A stretch of 55,288 nucleotides of DNA from an uncultured Clostridia bacterium (GCA_947164825.1 CAMUYE010000003.1:1-55288); one strand, 5' to 3'. Positions 42,586-51,238 are shown, counted from the stretch's first letter. Notes: generated by a model not told the origin, from the letters alone. A program made the numbers and translations.

Positions 42586-44796
42586 ATGGAAAACGAACTG
42601 GTCCGGATCGAGGGCAGCGTGGCCGCCGTGGTCTTTCAGAATACGGAAAACGGCTACACCGTCCTGCGGCTGAAGGACGAGAAGGGCGAGACGACCACCG
42701 TCGTCGGCACCGTACCGGAGACCCAGGTGGGCGAGCGGCTGCGGATCGAGGGGCGGTGGAGTACCCACAGCACCTACGGCAAACAGCTGGAGATCGCCAC
42801 TCTGGAACGCCTCATGCCCGAGTCCCGCATTGAGATCCTGGCCTATCTGTCTTCCCACGCTGTCCGGGGCGTCGGACCCAAGCTGGCCGCCCGGATCGTG
42901 GAACGCTTCGGAGCCGAAAGCTTGAAGGTCATCGAGACCGATCCGGACCGGCTGGCCGAGGTGCCCGGCATCTCCGCCGCCAAGGCCAGGGAGATCCATG
43001 AGAGCTTCCAGTCCCAGCAGGGGCTTCGACATCTGTCGGAGTTCCTCAGCAGTTACCGCCTGCCCGCCGAGCTGGCCGTCCGGGTCTACAAGGCCTACGG
43101 CGAGCTTTCCATGATGGCGATCCAGGACAACCCCTATTTCCTGACGGAGGAAGGCTTCAACGCCCCCTTCGCCCAGGTGGACGCCTTCGCCCTGGAGCTG
43201 GGCTTTGACGGCGACGACGAGCGCCGGGTGGACGCGGGGATCCTGTATGAATTGAGCTTTAACAGCGCCGGCGGCCACGTCTTTATCCCCGAGCCCCAGC
43301 TTGTGGACGCCTCGGCGGCCTTTCTGCGCCTGGACCGGGAAATCATCCGGGAAGGGCTGCGGCGGCTGGCGGAGCAGGAGCGGGTCATCCTGGACCCCGT
43401 GGCCTCCCTCATGGCGGTCTATCTGCCCGAATACGGCCGGGCCGAACGCTATCTGGCCCGCCGCTTTTCCGAGATGGCGGGGGGTCGGGTGAGTCTGCCG
43501 TCCAACCTGGCCAGGACCGTGGCCGGGGTGGAGGCCGACCAGGACATCGAATACGCCGCCCAGCAGCGGGAGGCCATCTGCGCCGCGGCCTCGGAAAAGC
43601 TGCTGCTCGTCACCGGCGGCCCCGGCACCGGCAAGACCACCACCCTGAAGGGCATTCTGGACCTCTTTGAGCAGATGCGCCTCAAAACCTTCCTGGCCGC
43701 CCCCACGGGCCGGGCCGCCAAGCGGCTCACGGAGCTGACAGGCCGGGACGCCTCCACGATCCATCGGCTGCTGGAGGTGGACGTCTCCCCGGAGACCGGG
43801 GACATGGTCTTCGTCCACAACGAACACAACCCCCTGAGTTGCGACGCAGTGATCGTGGACGAGAGCTCCATGGTGGATCTGCTTTTGATGTACGACCTGG
43901 TTCAGGCCCTGCCCCGGAGCTGCCGCCTGATCCTGGTGGGCGACCCGGATCAGCTTCCCTCCGTGGGGGCCGGAAACGTGTTTTCCGATCTGATCCGCAG
44001 CGAGAAGATCCCCACCATCCGGCTGACAGAAATCTTCCGCCAAGCCCGGGAAAGCCTCATCGTCATGAACGCCCACCGGGTCAACCGGGGCGAGCTGCCC
44101 GAGCTCCACGAAAAGAAAAAGGACTTCTTTTTCCTTCAGCGGACCAGCGACGAGGCGGTCTGCCAGACGATCACGGACCTCTGCGCCCGGCGTCTGCCCC
44201 AGAACATGGGCTTCTCCCCCGAGGACATCCAGGTCCTCTCCCCCACCCGCAAGGGCGACACCGGCACCCGGGCTCTGAACCGCCTGCTGCAGGCGGCGCT
44301 GAACCCGCCCGAAGCGGGAAAGCCGGAAAAGAAATACGGCGAGATCATCTTCCGGGAGGGCGACCGGGTCATGCAGATCCGGAACAACTACGATCTCATT
44401 TGGAACAAGGTCGGGGAGTCCGGCATGGGCTCCGGCATCTTCAACGGTGACGTGGGGACCGTCCGGGCCATCGACACCCAGGCCCAGACCCTGACCGTGC
44501 GCTTTGACGACCGGGAGGCCGTCTATCCCTACGATATGCTCTCCCAGCTGGAGCCCGCCTACGCCATGACCGTCCACAAGAGCCAGGGCAGCGAATACCG
44601 GGCCGTGGTGCTCTGCGCCTGGCGGGGGACGCCCCTGCTTTTGAGCAGGAGCATCCTCTACACGGCCATTACCCGGGCCCGGGAGCTGCTGATCGTGGTG
44701 GGCGACGAGGGCGTCATCGAGTACATGGTCCGCAACGACAAAAAGCAGAAGCGCTTCAGCGGACTCAAGTGGCGGCTGTGCCACGCGGACGGATGA
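42586..44796 (+). CDS. recD2: RecD2-type ATP-dependent 5'-3' DNA helicase
   Basis: 736 aa from ATG 42586 (AGGAGCAAGGC upstream); the longer track frame would translate the hairpin repeat. The N-terminal domain (about 1-80) precedes helix-hairpin-helix motifs (GVGPKLAARIVERFG, VPGISAAKAREI), then SF1B helicase motifs: Walker A GGPGTGKTTTLKG, Walker B VIVDESSMVD, GDPDQLPSVGAGNV and YAMTVHKSQGSEY. The length is standard for RecBC-independent RecD2. Likely role: DNA repair or replication-fork maintenance. Its stop overlaps the comF start. Confidence 0.95.
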   Translation: MENELVRIEGSVAAVVFQNTENGYTVLRLKDEKGETTTVVGTVPETQVGERLRIEGRWSTHSTYGKQLEIATLERLMPESRIEILAYLSSHAVRGVGPKLAARIVERFGAESLKVIETDPDRLAEVPGISAAKAREIHESFQSQQGLRHLSEFLSSYRLPAELAVRVYKAYGELSMMAIQDNPYFLTEEGFNAPFAQVDAFALELGFDGDDERRVDAGILYELSFNSAGGHVFIPEPQLVDASAAFLRLDREIIREGLRRLAEQERVILDPVASLMAVYLPEYGRAERYLARRFSEMAGGRVSLPSNLARTVAGVEADQDIEYAAQQREAICAAASEKLLLVTGGPGTGKTTTLKGILDLFEQMRLKTFLAAPTGRAAKRLTELTGRDASTIHRLLEVDVSPETGDMVFVHNEHNPLSCDAVIVDESSMVDLLLMYDLVQALPRSCRLILVGDPDQLPSVGAGNVFSDLIRSEKIPTIRLTEIFRQARESLIVMNAHRVNRGELPELHEKKKDFFFLQRTSDEAVCQTITDLCARRLPQNMGFSPEDIQVLSPTRKGDTGTRALNRLLQAALNPPEAGKPEKKYGEIIFREGDRVMQIRNNYDLIWNKVGESGMGSGIFNGDVGTVRAIDTQAQTLTVRFDDREAVYPYDMLSQLEPAYAMTVHKSQGSEYRAVVLCAWRGTPLLLSRSILYTAITRARELLIVVGDEGVIEYMVRNDKKQKRFSGLKWRLCHADG

Positions 44797-45503
44797 GCCG
44801 GATGGAAGAGCGGGCAGATCGCCCGCGCAGCGGCGCACACCGGGCTTCGCTGCGGAAGTGCTTGAACGGGCTGAAAGACCTGGTTTGGCCGCGGCGCTGT
44901 ATCCTCTGTCGAAAGGCCGTGGGTCCTGAGGGCGATCGGGTCTGCCCGGACTGTGCGGCGGCCCTGCCAAAGCCCTTTTCCGGGGCAAGGCGCGGCGCTC
45001 ACTACCGGCGCTGGGCCAGCGCGGTATGGTACGAAGATCCCGTGCGGGCATCCTTCCTGCGCTTCAAGTTCGGCGGCTGCTGCTTCTATGCCGATTCCTA
45101 CGGCCCCTGGCTTGCCAACGCCGTCCGGCAGCAGCTTGGCACGAACTACGATCTGATCACCTACGTTCCCATCAGCCGCCTCCGCAAGCGAAAGCGCGGT
45201 TACGACCAGAGCTTTCTTCTGGCCCGGGAGACCGGAAAGCTGCTGGGACAGGCGCCGATCTGCACGCTGAAAAAGCGCAGCTTTGTCAAGCCCCAGTCCC
45301 GGACCCTCGGGCTGGAGGAACGGCAGCGCAATATCCGCGGCGCTTTCCGCGTCATCAACGCCGAGGCTGTGCAGGGCAAGCGGATCCTGCTGATCGACGA
45401 CGTTCTGACCACAGGCTCCACCGTTTCCGAAGCCAGCCGCGTACTGTTGAAAGCCGGTGCGAAGTCGGTGGACGTGGCGACGCTGGCCGCCGCGCCGAAA
45501 TGA
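44793..45503 (+). CDS. comF: ComF family protein (phosphoribosyltransferase-like)
   Basis: 236 aa from ATG 44793, overlapping recD2 by 4 nt. Zinc site CILC ... CPDC at about 32-50; the PRPP-binding loop RILLIDDVLTTGSTVSEA is at about 200. ComF acts in DNA uptake and repair; pairing with recD2 supports DNA metabolism. Residues 5-20 (RADRPRSGAHRASLRK) are encoded by a hairpin repeat (GCGGGCAGATCGCCCGC), so the natural N-terminus is extended by repeat sequence. An initiation site further in is possible but not seen. Confidence 0.9.
   Translation: MSRMEERADRPRSGAHRASLRKCLNGLKDLVWPRRCILCRKAVGPEGDRVCPDCAAALPKPFSGARRGAHYRRWASAVWYEDPVRASFLRFKFGGCCFYADSYGPWLANAVRQQLGTNYDLITYVPISRLRKRKRGYDQSFLLARETGKLLGQAPICTLKKRSFVKPQSRTLGLEERQRNIRGAFRVINAEAVQGKRILLIDDVLTTGSTVSEASRVLLKAGAKSVDVATLAAAPK
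44808..44855. repeat. In-frame hairpin repeat at the start of comF
   Basis: GAGCGGGCAGATCGCCCGCGCAGCGGCGCACACCGGGCTTCGCTGCGG: one GCGGGC-hairpin followed by a GGCGCACA-type unit. Confidence 0.75.
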
Positions 45504-45755
45504 AGTATCGCCATACGGCGATATGAAGTACGCTCGCTGCTGACGCAGCATTGCGTATGAAGTATGCTTCGCATTTGAAGTATAGCTCCGCCATATTGTT
45601 CATTTTCGAAAGCAAACTATGTACTGTAAGGTTTTTGTTCTCACATCATTTTTCATCCTGATATGGTCGAAGACCATACTTCATATCGGCTTCAGCCGAT
45701 ACTTCATCTGTAAAGCAGACTTCATATCTGCGCCAGCGGATACTTCATCAAGAAC
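45500..45755. repeat. TGAAGTAT/ATACTTCA repeat element between comF and mreB
   Basis: The 274-bp gap contains TGAAGTAT words in the left half (45502, 45524, 45558, 45576 areas) and ATACTTCAT in the right half (45674, 45699, 45740 areas). Between them are short palindromes such as CGCCATACGGCG, TATCGGCTTCAGCCGATA and TATCTGCGCCAGCGGATA. The change of word orientation makes the whole gap a loose inverted structure with a unique centre. No gene is seen. Confidence 0.75.
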
Positions 45756-45777
45756 AATACGAAATAGGTGATCAATC

Positions 45778-46809
45778 ATGTCTATTTTCTCCAAAGACCT
45801 GGGCATCGACCTGGGAACCGCGAACGTGGTCGTCTACGCCGAGGGCAAGGGCATCGTGCTCCGGGAGCCCTCCGTCGTAGCGGTGGACAAGAACACCGGG
45901 AAGATCCTCAAAGTGGGCTCCGCGGCCCGGAATATGCTTGGCCGGACCCCGGGCAACGTGGTCGCCATGCGGCCCCTGCGGGAGGGCGTAGTCTCCGACT
46001 ATGAGCTCACGGAACGGATGCTGGCGGAGTTCTTCCGGCAGATTTTCAAATATTCCTTCGTCAAGCCCCGGGTCGTGATCTCGGTTCCCAGCGGGATCAC
46101 CAGCATTGAGGAACGGGCCGTGGTCCAGATCGCCCTGGAGGCCGGCGCCCGCCGGGTGTATCTGATCGAGGAGCCTCTGGCGGCAGCCTTGGGCGCAAAT
46201 CTCAGCTTTGAAGGCCCCGACGGACACATGGTGGTGGACATCGGCGGCGGTACGACCGACATCGGCGTACTGACCCTGAACGGCCTGGCCAACTCCGCCT
46301 CCCTCAAGGTGGCCGGCGGCAGCTTCGACGACGCCGTCATCCGCTATCTGCGGAAGAAGTACGGCCTCATCGTGGGCCAGACCATTGCCGAGGAGACGAA
46401 GATCAACGTGGGCACGGTCTTTGAGCGCGGCGAGCCCGTGGAAACCCAGGTCAAGGGGCGGGATTTCAAGACCGGCCTGGCCCGGGAGATCACCGTGAGC
46501 TCCGAGGACATGCTGGAGGCCATGCGCCGTCCCGCCCGTCAGATCACCGACGAGATCCTGTCCGTGCTGGAGCAGACCACGCCGGAGCTTGTGGCGGACA
46601 TCGCCCGCAACGGCATCGTCCTTACCGGCGGCGGCGCGCAGCTCTGGGGCATGGACAAGCTGATCACCGAGCGCACCGGCATGCGCTGCACCGTGGCCGA
46701 CGACGCGGACTCCTGTGTGGCCTACGGCTGCGGAAAGAGCCTGAGCTGGATCAACCGCATGCAGGAGGGTCCCATCAACTTTGCCCGGCGGAAGCTGCTG
46801 AAGGAATGA
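45778..46809 (+). CDS. mreB: Rod shape-determining protein, MreB family
   Basis: 343-aa actin-like ATPase. Phosphate-binding loops: GIDLGTANVVVY and VVDIGGGTTDIGVL; adenosine loop: NGIVLTGGGAQLWGMD. It polymerises under the membrane and organises lateral wall synthesis. No mreC/mreD follows, as in the Mbl- or MreBH-type stand-alone genes of Firmicutes. AATAGGTGATCAATC precedes the ATG. Confidence 0.94.
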   Translation: MSIFSKDLGIDLGTANVVVYAEGKGIVLREPSVVAVDKNTGKILKVGSAARNMLGRTPGNVVAMRPLREGVVSDYELTERMLAEFFRQIFKYSFVKPRVVISVPSGITSIEERAVVQIALEAGARRVYLIEEPLAAALGANLSFEGPDGHMVVDIGGGTTDIGVLTLNGLANSASLKVAGGSFDDAVIRYLRKKYGLIVGQTIAEETKINVGTVFERGEPVETQVKGRDFKTGLAREITVSSEDMLEAMRRPARQITDEILSVLEQTTPELVADIARNGIVLTGGGAQLWGMDKLITERTGMRCTVADDADSCVAYGCGKSLSWINRMQEGPINFARRKLLKE

Positions 46810-46859
46810 ACCCGGCATCTGTAAGCTTATCATATACCAACACATGAAAGGAGCAAACT

Positions 46860-47534
46860 ATGAAGTACCAAATCTACGGCGAACCCATGCCTGTCGTGAT
46901 CTGCAACGTGGATCCCGGCGAAACCTTGATCTGTGAGTCCGGCGCAATGAGCTGGATGACCCCCAACATGCAAATGCAAACCGTCGGCGGCGGCGCCGGC
47001 AAGGTCCTGGGCCGTATGTTCTCCGGCGAGAGCATGTTCCAGAACCGCTACACAGCGCAGAACGGTCCCGGAATGATTGCCTTTGCCTCCACCTTCCCCG
47101 GCTCTATTCGGGCAGTCCAGATCACTCCCGATCATCCCGTCATCTGCCAGAAGAAGGCCTTCCTGGCCTCCACCGAAGGCGTTTCGCTCGATGTTCACTT
47201 CCAGAAAAAGCTCGGCGCAGGCTTCTTCGGCGGCGAGGGCTTTATCATGCAGAGGCTCTCTGGCAACGGCATCGCCTTCCTGGAGATCGACGGCTCCACC
47301 ATGGAATACGACCTGGCTTCCGGCCAGCAGATGCTGATTGACACCGGCTACCTTGCTATGATGGACGGCAGCGTCCAGATCGACGTCCAGTCCGTCAAGG
47401 GCGTGAAAAACGTCCTCCTCGGCGGCGAAGGCCTCTTCAATACCGTCGTGACCGGTCCGGGCAAGGTGGTCCTCCAGACCATGCCCATGTCCAATTTTGC
47501 CAGCGCAATCTCGTCCATGCTTCCGAAAAAGTAA
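46860..47534 (+). CDS. AIM24 / TIGR00266 family protein
   Basis: 224 aa. It has the repeated beta-rich AIM24 core (CNVDPGETLICESGAMSWM, GKVLGRMFSGESMFQNRYTA, GSIRAVQITPDHPVICQKKAFLAS) and Gly-rich turns. The biochemical role of the family is undefined; the fold is a beta-helix-like trimer in known structures. GAAAGGAGCAAACT precedes the ATG. It ends at a strong terminator. Confidence 0.88.
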   Translation: MKYQIYGEPMPVVICNVDPGETLICESGAMSWMTPNMQMQTVGGGAGKVLGRMFSGESMFQNRYTAQNGPGMIAFASTFPGSIRAVQITPDHPVICQKKAFLASTEGVSLDVHFQKKLGAGFFGGEGFIMQRLSGNGIAFLEIDGSTMEYDLASGQQMLIDTGYLAMMDGSVQIDVQSVKGVKNVLLGGEGLFNTVVTGPGKVVLQTMPMSNFASAISSMLPKK

Positions 47535-47556
47535 GTCAGACAAACGAAAATCCAGC

Positions 47557-47597
47557 AAAAAACTCTGCTTTGTGCCAAACAAAGCAGAGTTTTTTTC
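47557..47597. terminator. Bidirectional intrinsic terminator between AIM24 and queT
   Basis: AAAAAACTCTGCTTTG ... CAAAGCAGAGTTTTTTT: a 12-bp GC-containing stem with A and T tracts on either side. Confidence 0.9.
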
Positions 47598-47653
47598 GAT
47601 TTTTTGTCAACCGTTTTGCCCGTTCCGGCGTCTATAGTACGGAGGCCTCCACA

Positions 47654-47671
47654 GGCGGTCAGAATGACCGC
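47654..47671. repeat. GCGGTC hairpin overlapping the queT stop codon
   Basis: On the minus strand GCGGTCATTCTGACCGC encodes the last residues RSF and the TGA of queT. Confidence 0.65.
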
Positions 47672-48246
47672 ATCAGCCGGAAAAGACTCTTGTCCTTCAA
47701 CAGCCAGATCAGCAGCGGCACGCCCAGCACGTACAGCACGGCAGCCTCTCCGAGACCAACGGAGAGGGCGTTGGCGCCGTAGGCCGTCCAAAAGGCTTCT
47801 CCCTCGGCAGGATATACCAGGGTGATCTCCGCGCCGACAATGAAGGCGTTGAAGAGGATCGTGGGAAGCGGCACCAGCAGAACCACCAGCAGCTTCCGCA
47901 GGCTCAGCTTTTTGTCCTTGGCGGCTTTGGATGTCGAATGCTCCATCGTACGCAGGCTGCGGGACATAAACCAGGTCACAACGCTGGCCAGCAGCGTGGC
48001 AAAGGAGCCGATCACAATATCCCAAGCTCCCACGGGTGAGAAGAAATTGGAAACGACGCAGCCAATGACCATGCCGGGAATGGCTGCCGGGGTGAAGCAG
48101 CAAAGCACTGCCAGCGCTTCGGCAATCCGAAACTGCACGGCTGCATAGGGCAGTTCCGGGTAGATCAGCAGCTCTATCAGCGTAACAACCGTATAGAGCG
48201 CGGCGAGGATGCCCGCAAAGGCGATCCGGCGAGTGGTGAGTTTCAT
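47659..48246 (-). CDS. queT: QueT family transporter (queuosine precursor uptake)
   Basis: 195 aa from ATG 48246 (GGAGGGAAACCCA upstream). It has about five to six membrane helices, with the family pattern RIAFAGILAALYTVVTLI, YAAVQFRIAEALAVLCCF and PGMVIGCVVSNFFSP. It is the membrane S-component-like permease (ECF type) for queuine or preQ1. The leader holds a preQ1-I-like aptamer and terminator, which confirms the substrate class. The last codons and stop lie in a hairpin repeat. Confidence 0.93.
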   Translation of the reverse strand: MKLTTRRIAFAGILAALYTVVTLIELLIYPELPYAAVQFRIAEALAVLCCFTPAAIPGMVIGCVVSNFFSPVGAWDIVIGSFATLLASVVTWFMSRSLRTMEHSTSKAAKDKKLSLRKLLVVLLVPLPTILFNAFIVGAEITLVYPAEGEAFWTAYGANALSVGLGEAAVLYVLGVPLLIWLLKDKSLFRLMRSF

Positions 48247-48258
48247 TGGGTTTCCCTC

Positions 48259-48287
48259 CAAAAGAAAAATCGGGCGCAGTGCGCCCG
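48259..48287 (-). terminator. Riboswitch-controlled terminator in the queT leader
   Basis: On the minus strand CGGGCGC-ACT-GCGCCCG followed by ATTTTTCTTTT, just before the queT ribosome binding site. Confidence 0.8.
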
Positions 48288-48311
48288 TCGTTTGGTCCCT
48301 TTCGGGACGGT

Positions 48312-48353
48312 CCAATAGTTTTGTTTAACGACAGGATGGTCGCGAACTGTCGT
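48312..48353 (-). promoter_or_regulatory. preQ1-I-type riboswitch aptamer
   Basis: On the minus strand: stem ACGACAG/CTGTCGT (7 bp), 12-nt loop TTCGCGACCATC, then A-rich tail TTAAACAAAACTATTGG. The loop start TTCGC and the TTAAACAAAAC tail closely resemble preQ1-I aptamers such as that of Thermoanaerobacter tengcongensis; CCA in the loop can pair with TGG in the tail as the pseudoknot. The hairpin GTCCC-GAAA-GGGAC and a terminator follow. Position upstream of queT agrees. Confidence 0.75.
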
Positions 48354-48372
48354 ATTCAATTGGAGCTCATAT

Positions 48373-48400
48373 ATTGTAGCAGAGAATCGAAAAAAGTCAA
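48373..48400 (-). promoter_or_regulatory. Sigma-A promoter of queT
   Basis: On the minus strand TTGACT, 16 nt, TACAAT, placing the start about 10 nt before the aptamer stem. Confidence 0.78.
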
Positions 48401-48429
48401 GAAAAAAACAATATTTTGTGGATTTGCTC

Positions 48430-48458
48430 TTGCTTTTTTCTCTGTTTCAAGGTATTCT
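48430..48458 (+). promoter_or_regulatory. Sigma-A promoter candidate of the SLH-L,D-transpeptidase gene
   Basis: TTGCTT, 17 nt, TATTCT. It is divergent from the queT promoter 30 bp away. A second -10-like TAGAAT lies at 48465. Confidence 0.5.
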
Positions 48459-48533
48459 ATATGGTAGAATAGCGATTGTATAGTCTGTAGTATACAGTCC
48501 GCTGTCCGGTACAGCGGAAAAGGAGGAATCTCG

Positions 48534-51161
48534 ATGCGCAATCCCACCCGTATTCTCGCACTTTTGCTCTGCCTGGTTCTCATGGCAGGCCTCATCCTCT
48601 CCGAAGGCGCCGTCAGCCTGCCCGCCGTGGCGGCTGAAACGGAAACGCACGCGGAAGCTGAGCCTCTGGACGCCACGGAATCCACGGAGCCTGTTGTGAC
48701 GACCGAGGCTGCGGATCCCGCCGATCCCACGGATCCCGCCGATCCCACCGATCCCGCCGATCCCACGGATCCTGCGGATCCCACCGATCCCGCCGATCCC
48801 ACGGATCCCACGGATCCCGCCGATCCCACGGATCCCGCCGATCCCACGGATCCCGCCGATCCCACCGATCCCACCGATCCCACGGATCCCGCCGATCCCG
48901 CCGATCCCACGGATCCCACCGATCCCACGGATCCCGCCGATCCCACGGATCCCACGGATCCCACGGATCCCACCGATCCCACCGATCCCACGGACCCCAC
49001 CGATCCCACGGATCCCACCGATCCCACCGATCCGCCGGAACCGCCCGAGCCTCCTCTGACGGAAATGACCGACGAGCAGATCATTGAGAAGTTCCACATT
49101 CCTGACAACTGGGCTCGCGCCGCTCTGATTTTTGCGGTTCGCAACGGGATCCTCGCCGGCCGGGGCAACGACGACCTCGCCCCCAAGGAGAACACTACCC
49201 ACGCGGAACTCGCCGCCATTCTGATCTGCGTCCTGAAAACCGAGAAACAGGCGCCGATCTCCAAATACACCGACGTCAATCCCAATTCCTGGTACGCTCC
49301 CTGGATGGCAAAGGCCGTCAGCTTGGGCCTCTTCCCCATCGCGGACCCCAACGCCACGACCCTGACCCCCCACGTGGCGATTACCCGTGAGGAAGCCTTC
49401 GTCGCGCTGGCCCGGCTCTTCGGCGTCCACGGCCAGGGCCGCCAGGCCATCTATCGCTTTGACGACTGGAAGGACGTCAGCGACTGGGCCGCAGACGACG
49501 TTTCCGCCATGATCGACGCGGGCTGCGTCGCCGGCGCAGGCAATTCCATCCTCCCGAAGAACAACATCACCCGCCGGGAGCTTGCCCAGGTCTTCTATCG
49601 GCTTCTGACAAAGATCGGCACAGAGATCGGCACCCAGGACTTCACCGGACAGATGGGCCTCGGCTCCGACACCGTCCCGGCGAACACCACCATTCACGGT
49701 GATCTGCTGCTTTCTACTGACACCACCAGCATCACGCTCGAAGGCGTGACCGTCACGAACCGGCTGATCCTCCAGGGCAACGACAAGCTGTATCTCACCC
49801 TTCGCGGGTGCAGCATTGGCCATCTGGTCGTCTGCAGAGACACGGAAATCTGGTCCGACACCCCGCTGCAGACCATCACGAACTATAAACTTGTCAAGCT
49901 GCACTGCGACGCAGACGTCATCAACAACTACAAGACCCTGATCCTCCCGGACGTCAATACCACCGTTGGCACCGTCAATATGTACGCGAGCTCCGCTATG
50001 ACCAACAACGGGACCATCAACACCGTGAACGTCCTCGGGGACAAGGTCTATATCAACGGCAACGGTTATATTGGCACGCTGAACCTCAAGGGCCAGGACC
50101 TGACCAACGTCTGCGCCACAGGGAACACCGTCAACGTTCCCTACAACACCGTCGACTCTATCACCGCCGTCCGGACCGACAATAACAAGGCCACAAAAGC
50201 TTCTCCTAACGTAAAGATAAACCTGAAGCTGGAAAACATGCCCGAAGGCTGGACGGAATGTGATATCAGGTGGTACGTCAGCAGCGAGTTTGCTTCAGAA
50301 AAAACGCGAATCATTCTGAAGGAAGGCAGTACCATCAGCCTGACCCACAACTTCAGCAAGTTCCTGGACGGATTCCACAGCCAAGTTCTCTTTACCGTCT
50401 ACATCACCGCGAATGGCAATAACCGTCTGCTCTACACCGGCTACGTCAACGTGGAAGAAGCTGTCGCGGACATTGCCGCAAAAATCCGTACCCAGAACAT
50501 CCAGGGCACGCTGCGCAACAAGGGCAATCTCTTTACAGGCTCGGATCTTTCCACTGTCAAAAAGGCCAATATCCCTGCCGGCACCCAGGTCACCATCCTC
50601 CAGTCCCGCAACTCCACTGCTACCCAGGTTCGCCTGGAGGACGGCACGGTCGGCTGGATGAACTACTATAACGTTGCCGTTGTAAACGGGCAATACTACG
50701 TCACCTCAGACTATTCCACAGCAGTCAAGGAATACTATGTGAATAAAGTCCGCAAATGGGGCAGCTCCACGAAGTACATGATTTGGGTCAGCCTCTACAC
50801 CCAGAAGGTCAACATCTTCCAGGGCTCCAAGGGCAACTGGAAGCTAATCCGCACCGGTCCCATCGGCAGTGGTCGCAACGACTGCCCGACGCCCGTGGAG
50901 ACCGCGAGCCTCCAATATCATACCACCTGGTACTACCCCCTGCCTGCGAACAATCCTCCCTTCTACTGCCACCACGTCACTGTCTTTGACGAGGCTCGAG
51001 GCTTCCATTCCCGTCCCACAAAGTGGGATGAACCCATCGGCAATATCCTGTATTACGGCATCGGCTACCCCTGCTCCCACGGCTGCATCCGTCTGCTGGA
51101 CGAGGACTGCATCTTCATCTCCGACGTGCTGCCCCTGGGCACTACAGTGCACATCTTCTAA
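48534..51161 (+). CDS. Secreted SLH-domain L,D-transpeptidase with DPT/DPA repeat linker
   Basis: 875 aa. Signal peptide at about 1-35 (ILALLLCLVLMAGLILSEG). About 36 tandem ADP/TDP tripeptides at about 58-166, then a PPEPPEPP spacer. Three SLH-type modules at about 180-365 (WARAALIFAVRNGILAGRG, KYTDVNPNSWYAPWMAKAV, FDDWKDVSDWAADDVSAMI) suggest binding to secondary cell-wall polymer. A beta-rich middle (about 370-560), an SH3-like segment (GTQVTILQSRNSTATQVRLE), and a C-terminal YkuD domain with the catalytic motif SHGCIRL at about 845 follow. It would crosslink peptidoglycan or attach proteins. AAAGGAGGAATCTCG precedes the ATG. Confidence 0.93.
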   Translation: MRNPTRILALLLCLVLMAGLILSEGAVSLPAVAAETETHAEAEPLDATESTEPVVTTEAADPADPTDPADPTDPADPTDPADPTDPADPTDPTDPADPTDPADPTDPADPTDPTDPTDPADPADPTDPTDPTDPADPTDPTDPTDPTDPTDPTDPTDPTDPTDPTDPPEPPEPPLTEMTDEQIIEKFHIPDNWARAALIFAVRNGILAGRGNDDLAPKENTTHAELAAILICVLKTEKQAPISKYTDVNPNSWYAPWMAKAVSLGLFPIADPNATTLTPHVAITREEAFVALARLFGVHGQGRQAIYRFDDWKDVSDWAADDVSAMIDAGCVAGAGNSILPKNNITRRELAQVFYRLLTKIGTEIGTQDFTGQMGLGSDTVPANTTIHGDLLLSTDTTSITLEGVTVTNRLILQGNDKLYLTLRGCSIGHLVVCRDTEIWSDTPLQTITNYKLVKLHCDADVINNYKTLILPDVNTTVGTVNMYASSAMTNNGTINTVNVLGDKVYINGNGYIGTLNLKGQDLTNVCATGNTVNVPYNTVDSITAVRTDNNKATKASPNVKINLKLENMPEGWTECDIRWYVSSEFASEKTRIILKEGSTISLTHNFSKFLDGFHSQVLFTVYITANGNNRLLYTGYVNVEEAVADIAAKIRTQNIQGTLRNKGNLFTGSDLSTVKKANIPAGTQVTILQSRNSTATQVRLEDGTVGWMNYYNVAVVNGQYYVTSDYSTAVKEYYVNKVRKWGSSTKYMIWVSLYTQKVNIFQGSKGNWKLIRTGPIGSGRNDCPTPVETASLQYHTTWYYPLPANNPPFYCHHVTVFDEARGFHSRPTKWDEPIGNILYYGIGYPCSHGCIRLLDEDCIFISDVLPLGTTVHIF
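48709..49032 (+). repeat. 9-bp coding tandem repeat (GATCCCACG / GATCCCGCC)
   Basis: About 36 units alternate GATCCCRCS triplets of codons, encoding Asp-Pro-Thr or Asp-Pro-Ala. All six frames are open across it, which explains two long antisense ORFs in the track. Confidence 0.95.
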
Positions 51162-51171
51162 AACAAACGCA

Positions 51172-51210
51172 TAAAGCAATCCCCCGGCTTCACGCCGGGG
51201 GATTGCTTTA
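51172..51210. terminator. Bidirectional terminator between the SLH protein and rplA
   Basis: TAAAGCAATCCCCCGGC-TTCAC-GCCGGGGGATTGCTTTA, a perfect 17-bp stem. It lies 29 nt past the rplA stop and 10 nt past the SLH gene stop. Confidence 0.85.
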
Positions 51211-51238
51211 TGCCAATTTAAATGATGAATGCTTCTGA

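Noticed and set aside
45500-45755. CRISPR array between comF and mreB
   Set aside because: The repeated words are 8-9 nt, irregularly spaced and in both orientations. There are no unique 30-nt spacers.
48709-49032. CRISPR-like tandem repeat
   Set aside because: Units are 9 bp without spacers, lie inside a coding frame and no cas gene is nearby.
48356-49904. Two long minus-strand ORFs over the DPT/DPA repeat (GSVGSV and GIGGIR proteins)
   Set aside because: They are antisense readings of a 9-bp coding repeat, which is open in all frames. The plus frame has signal peptide, SLH and YkuD domains and a proper ribosome binding site.
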